Shown in pieces: positions 4,794 to 7,041 of a stretch of DNA of 7,041 nucleotides. The stretch spans positions 1-7,041 of the forward strand of contig DYLB01000106.1 of assembly GCA_020722305.1 (NCBI GenBank). The letters are read 5' to 3'. Every line of letters begins with the position of its first letter. The stretch's first letter is position 1. The translations under genes and the position numbers were made by a program. The notes below the pieces were generated by a model. The model did not search any database and was not told the origin of the DNA. It saw nothing but the letters and a program-made list of their open reading frames with translations. Source of the DNA: Anaerolinea thermophila. GTDB lineage: Bacteria; Chloroflexota; Anaerolineae; Anaerolineales; Villigracilaceae.

Positions 4794-6842
4794 ATGAATT
4801 TCAAACTCCAAGCCCCCTTTATCCCCATGGGCGACCAGCCCGAAGCCATCGCCAGCCTGGTGGAAGGTGTCCATAACGGGATGCGCCACCAGGTCCTGCT
4901 CGGCGCGACCGGCACCGGCAAAACTTTCACCATCGCTTCCATCATCCAGGAATTGCAGATGCCGGCCCTGATCATGGCGCATAATAAGACTCTGGCGGCT
5001 CAACTCTACTCCGAGTTCAGAGAGTTTTTCCCTGAGAATGCGGTGGAATACTTCGTCTCGTACTATGACTACTATCAACCTGAAGCCTACGTCCCCCGCC
5101 ATGACCTGTACATCGAAAAGGAAACCGAGATCAACGAGGAGATCGAGCGCTTGCGCCTGGCGGCCACTACTGCGCTCGTCTCCCGCAAGGACGTCATCAT
5201 CGTGGCTTCGGTCTCGTGCATCTACGGCCTCGGCTCGCCAGACGAGTTCCTGCGCGGCGCGGTCAACCTGAAGATGGGGGAACTCTACCGCCGCAACGCC
5301 CTGATGCGCCAACTGATCGAGGGACAGTACCAGCGCAACGACATGGAGCTGCGGGCTGGGACCTTCCGCGTGCGCGGCGATACCCTGGAGATCATCCCCG
5401 CCTATGCCGACAAGCGCGGCTACCGCATCACCTTCTTTGGCGACGAGGTCGAGCGCATCATAGATTTCAGCCCCCTGACCGGCGAGATCTACGCCGAACT
5501 CGAATCGGTTGACATCTACCCGGCCAAGCATTACATGACCGCCGATGACAAGCTCAAGGATGCGATCAAGGATATCGAGGCCGAACTCGAAGAGCGGATC
5601 AAACTTTTCAAAGAACAGGGCAAATTCCTGGAAGCCCAGCGCCTCGAGCAGCGCGCCCAATATGACCTGGAGATGCTGCGCGAGGTCGGTTATTGCTCCG
5701 GGATCGAGAACTACTCCCGCCACCTCGACCGGCGCGGCCCCGGCACTCCCCCCTGGACGATGGTGGACTTCCTCCCCTCCGATTACCTGCTGGTGATTGA
5801 CGAGAGTCACATGACCGTGCCGCAGATCCGCGGCATGTACAACGGCGACCGCTCCCGCAAGGAGACCCTGGTCGAGTACGGCTTCCGCCTGCCGAGCGCC
5901 CTCGACAACCGCCCGCTCAAGTTCGATGAGTTCGAGCAGCGCATGGGGTACACGATCTACACCTCCGCCACGCCGGGACCCTACGAGATGGCGCGCGCCG
6001 ATCAAGTGGCCGAACAGATCATCCGCCCGACCGGGCTGGTGGACCCGGAGGTCGAAGTGCGTCCCGTGCAGGGGCAAGTGGACAACCTGATCGGCGAGAT
6101 CAGGAAACGGGTCGAGGTGGGTGAGCGCGTGCTCGTCACCACCCTGACCAAACGTATGGCCGAAGACCTGTCCGAGTATTTGCAGGAGCTGGGCATCAAG
6201 GTCCACTACCTGCACTCGGAAGTCGAGACGCTGGAGCGGGTTGGCATCCTGCGCGACCTGCGCCTGGGCGTGTTCGACGTAGTGGTGGGCATCAACCTGC
6301 TGCGCGAGGGCCTCGACCTGCCGGAGGTCTCACTTGTGGCGATCCTGGACGCCGACAAGGAAGGTTTCCTGCGCTCCGGCACGGCCCTGATCCAGACCAT
6401 CGGCCGGGCCGCCCGGCACGTCAACGGACGGGTGATTATGTACGCCGACCGGATGACCGACTCGATGAAATACGCCATCGAGGAGACCGAGCGCCGCCGT
6501 GCCAAGCAGATCAAATACAACACTGAGCACGGCATCACCCCGGTCAGCATCCATAAGGCCATCCGCGACATCACCGACTCGCTCTCGACGGAGGCGCGTG
6601 AATCGGCCCTGGCCGTTGGCGAAGAGCGCGGCAGATACCGCACCGGCAAGACCGACCGGCGCGAACTGGAACAGATCGTCGCCGAACTGGAAAAGCAGAT
6701 GAAGGAAGCCGCCAAGAATCTCGAATTCGAGCGGGCCGCGGCCCTGCGGGACGAGATGTACGAACTGCGCAACATCCTGGCCGACGACGAGAAGCTCAAA
6801 CCCTGGGAGCGGATCAAGCTGGTGGCGGGGGGTGAGGGGTAA
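4794..6842 (+). CDS. uvrB: Excinuclease ABC subunit B
   Basis: UvrB is the damage-verifying helicase-like subunit of nucleotide excision repair; it is loaded by UvrA and then recruits UvrC for incision. The 682 residues match the family. Landmarks: FxPxGDQPEAI (9-19), Walker A GATGTGKT (37-44) with Lys43, the damage-probing beta-hairpin YYDYYQPEAYVP (90-101), Walker B IDESHM (335-340), IYTSATPGPYE (388-398), motif V GINLLREGLDLPEVS (499-513), motif VI QTIGRAARH (534-542) and a C-terminal UVR domain (about 623-658) that contacts UvrC. All key residues are present. The start is chosen from the N-terminus MNFKLQAPFIPMGDQP, typical of UvrB. The ribosome binding site is poor (GGATG, 4785-4789), and an ATG at 4787 is out of frame. 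The gene has its own TATAAT box and an SOS box; it is separated from pckA by a hairpin, so it is likely an independent damage-inducible unit. Confidence 0.98.
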   Translation: MNFKLQAPFIPMGDQPEAIASLVEGVHNGMRHQVLLGATGTGKTFTIASIIQELQMPALIMAHNKTLAAQLYSEFREFFPENAVEYFVSYYDYYQPEAYVPRHDLYIEKETEINEEIERLRLAATTALVSRKDVIIVASVSCIYGLGSPDEFLRGAVNLKMGELYRRNALMRQLIEGQYQRNDMELRAGTFRVRGDTLEIIPAYADKRGYRITFFGDEVERIIDFSPLTGEIYAELESVDIYPAKHYMTADDKLKDAIKDIEAELEERIKLFKEQGKFLEAQRLEQRAQYDLEMLREVGYCSGIENYSRHLDRRGPGTPPWTMVDFLPSDYLLVIDESHMTVPQIRGMYNGDRSRKETLVEYGFRLPSALDNRPLKFDEFEQRMGYTIYTSATPGPYEMARADQVAEQIIRPTGLVDPEVEVRPVQGQVDNLIGEIRKRVEVGERVLVTTLTKRMAEDLSEYLQELGIKVHYLHSEVETLERVGILRDLRLGVFDVVVGINLLREGLDLPEVSLVAILDADKEGFLRSGTALIQTIGRAARHVNGRVIMYADRMTDSMKYAIEETERRRAKQIKYNTEHGITPVSIHKAIRDITDSLSTEARESALAVGEERGRYRTGKTDRRELEQIVAELEKQMKEAAKNLEFERAAALRDEMYELRNILADDEKLKPWERIKLVAGGEG

Positions 6843-6855
6843 ATCGTTGTATCGT

Positions 6856-6883
6856 TTGACGAAATATCATCGTCCGATATATT
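6856..6883 (+). promoter_or_regulatory. Candidate promoter for the 3'-end gene
   Basis: TTGACG (6856-6861) and TATATT (6878-6883) are 16 bp apart, the same -35 as before rpmF and a 5-of-6 match for the -10. It begins 14 bases after the uvrB stop. Transcription would begin near 6890, about 58 bases before the next ATG. Confidence 0.55.
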
Positions 6884-6888
6884 TTGTC
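6858..6888. promoter_or_regulatory. Imperfect dyad overlapping the candidate promoter
   Basis: GACGAAATATC (6858-6868) and GATATATTTTGTC (6876-6888) are inversely related around ATCGTCC, with a 2-base bulge and one G-T pair. It overlies the -35 to -10 interval. It may be an operator, or a weak terminator of uvrB; no clean U-run follows. Confidence 0.35.
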
Positions 6889-6913
6889 ACTATCTCTGCT
6901 GGAATTTGCAGAC

Positions 6914-6919
6914 TATAAT
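6914..6919 (+). promoter_or_regulatory. Second -10-like box before the 3'-end gene
   Basis: A consensus TATAAT, 28 bases before the ATG at 6948. The best upstream hexamer, TTGTCA (6884-6889), is 24 bp away, too far for a normal sigma-70 spacing. It may be an alternative promoter. Confidence 0.4.
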
Positions 6920-6947
6920 TCGCTCATTCCAAAAATTTGAGGCGAGA

Positions 6948-7041
6948 ATGTCCCGTAAATGGATCATCACCCTGATCGTCCTGGCGTCCCTGCTGGTGGC
7001 TTATTTCTTCCCCGTGCTGCCGCAGCCCTTCGACAAACTTT
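6948..7041 (+). CDS. Start of an unidentified membrane-anchored or exported protein (partial)
   Basis: Only the first 31 codons are in the window: MSRKWIITLIVLASLLVAYF followed by FPVLPQPFDKL. A short basic N-terminus (Arg3, Lys4) precedes a hydrophobic stretch of about 16 residues (5-21), the pattern of a signal peptide or a single N-terminal membrane anchor with the rest outside. GAGG (6939-6942) lies five bases before ATG and supports the start. Two promoter-like elements lie upstream, so it is probably not simply read through from uvrB. The part visible is too short to name a family. Confidence 0.7.
   Translation, partial: MSRKWIITLIVLASLLVAYFFPVLPQPFDKL

Noticed and set aside
4779..6215. 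A 478-codon - strand open frame
   Set aside because: It is antisense to uvrB, whose motifs are complete. The peptide is rich in His, Asp, Val and Leu, typical of the opposite strand of GC-rich genes, and shows no family motif.
7024..7041. GCCCTTCGAC followed by AAACTT near the window end, like the start of the palindromic repeat
   Set aside because: Only the first half could be present and the window ends. As PFDKL it fits ordinary coding sequence, so a repeat cannot be claimed.

Overview
The window looks like chromosomal DNA of a GC-rich bacterium, most likely a member of the Chloroflexota (Anaerolineae-like). The basis is GC-rich coding sequence, the style of the housekeeping proteins (a Thermus-like class I aspartate aminotransferase and an ATP-dependent PEP carboxykinase), a Bacillus-type SOS box before uvrB, and short palindromic repeats of the 'CCTTCGAC...GCTCAGG' and 'GATTGCTTC...CGCAATGACA' kinds, which I remember as abundant in Anaerolineae genomes. 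The lineage is an inference, because no rRNA is present.

Layout, all genes on the + strand: (1) the 3' half of a tRNA-Leu(GAG) at 1-49, followed by a hairpin. (2) A strong promoter with an adjoining 11-bp inverted repeat, then rpmF (ribosomal protein L32) and fabD (malonyl-CoA:ACP transacylase), separated by a terminator-like hairpin that runs up to the fabD ribosome binding site. (3) A 203-bp spacer with two palindromic repeats, a TATAAT box and a terminator-like leader hairpin. (4) A class I aminotransferase, probably aspartate aminotransferase. (5) A 139-bp spacer made mostly of two oppositely oriented copies of a short palindromic repeat. (6) pckA, ATP-dependent PEP carboxykinase, closed by a 12-bp hairpin. 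(7) A TATAAT box with an overlapping GAAC-N4-GTTC SOS box, then uvrB. (8) A promoter-like region with a dyad, then the first 31 codons of a gene for a membrane-anchored or exported protein cut by the window end.

How the genes relate: rpmF and fabD are a reduced form of the widespread link between L32 and fatty-acid synthesis genes; plsX and fabH are not between them. Aspartate aminotransferase yields oxaloacetate, which PckA converts to phosphoenolpyruvate, so genes 4 and 5 form a plausible anaplerotic/gluconeogenic step, although the repeats between them leave co-transcription open. uvrB is an independent SOS-type unit for nucleotide excision repair.

I see no defence, CRISPR, secondary-metabolite or mobile-gene system. 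The less ordinary content is regulatory and repetitive: a palindromic repeat inserted in frame in fabD, repeat-filled spacers, terminator-like hairpins next to translation starts, and a well-placed SOS box. No stretch longer than 300 bases lacks a gene.
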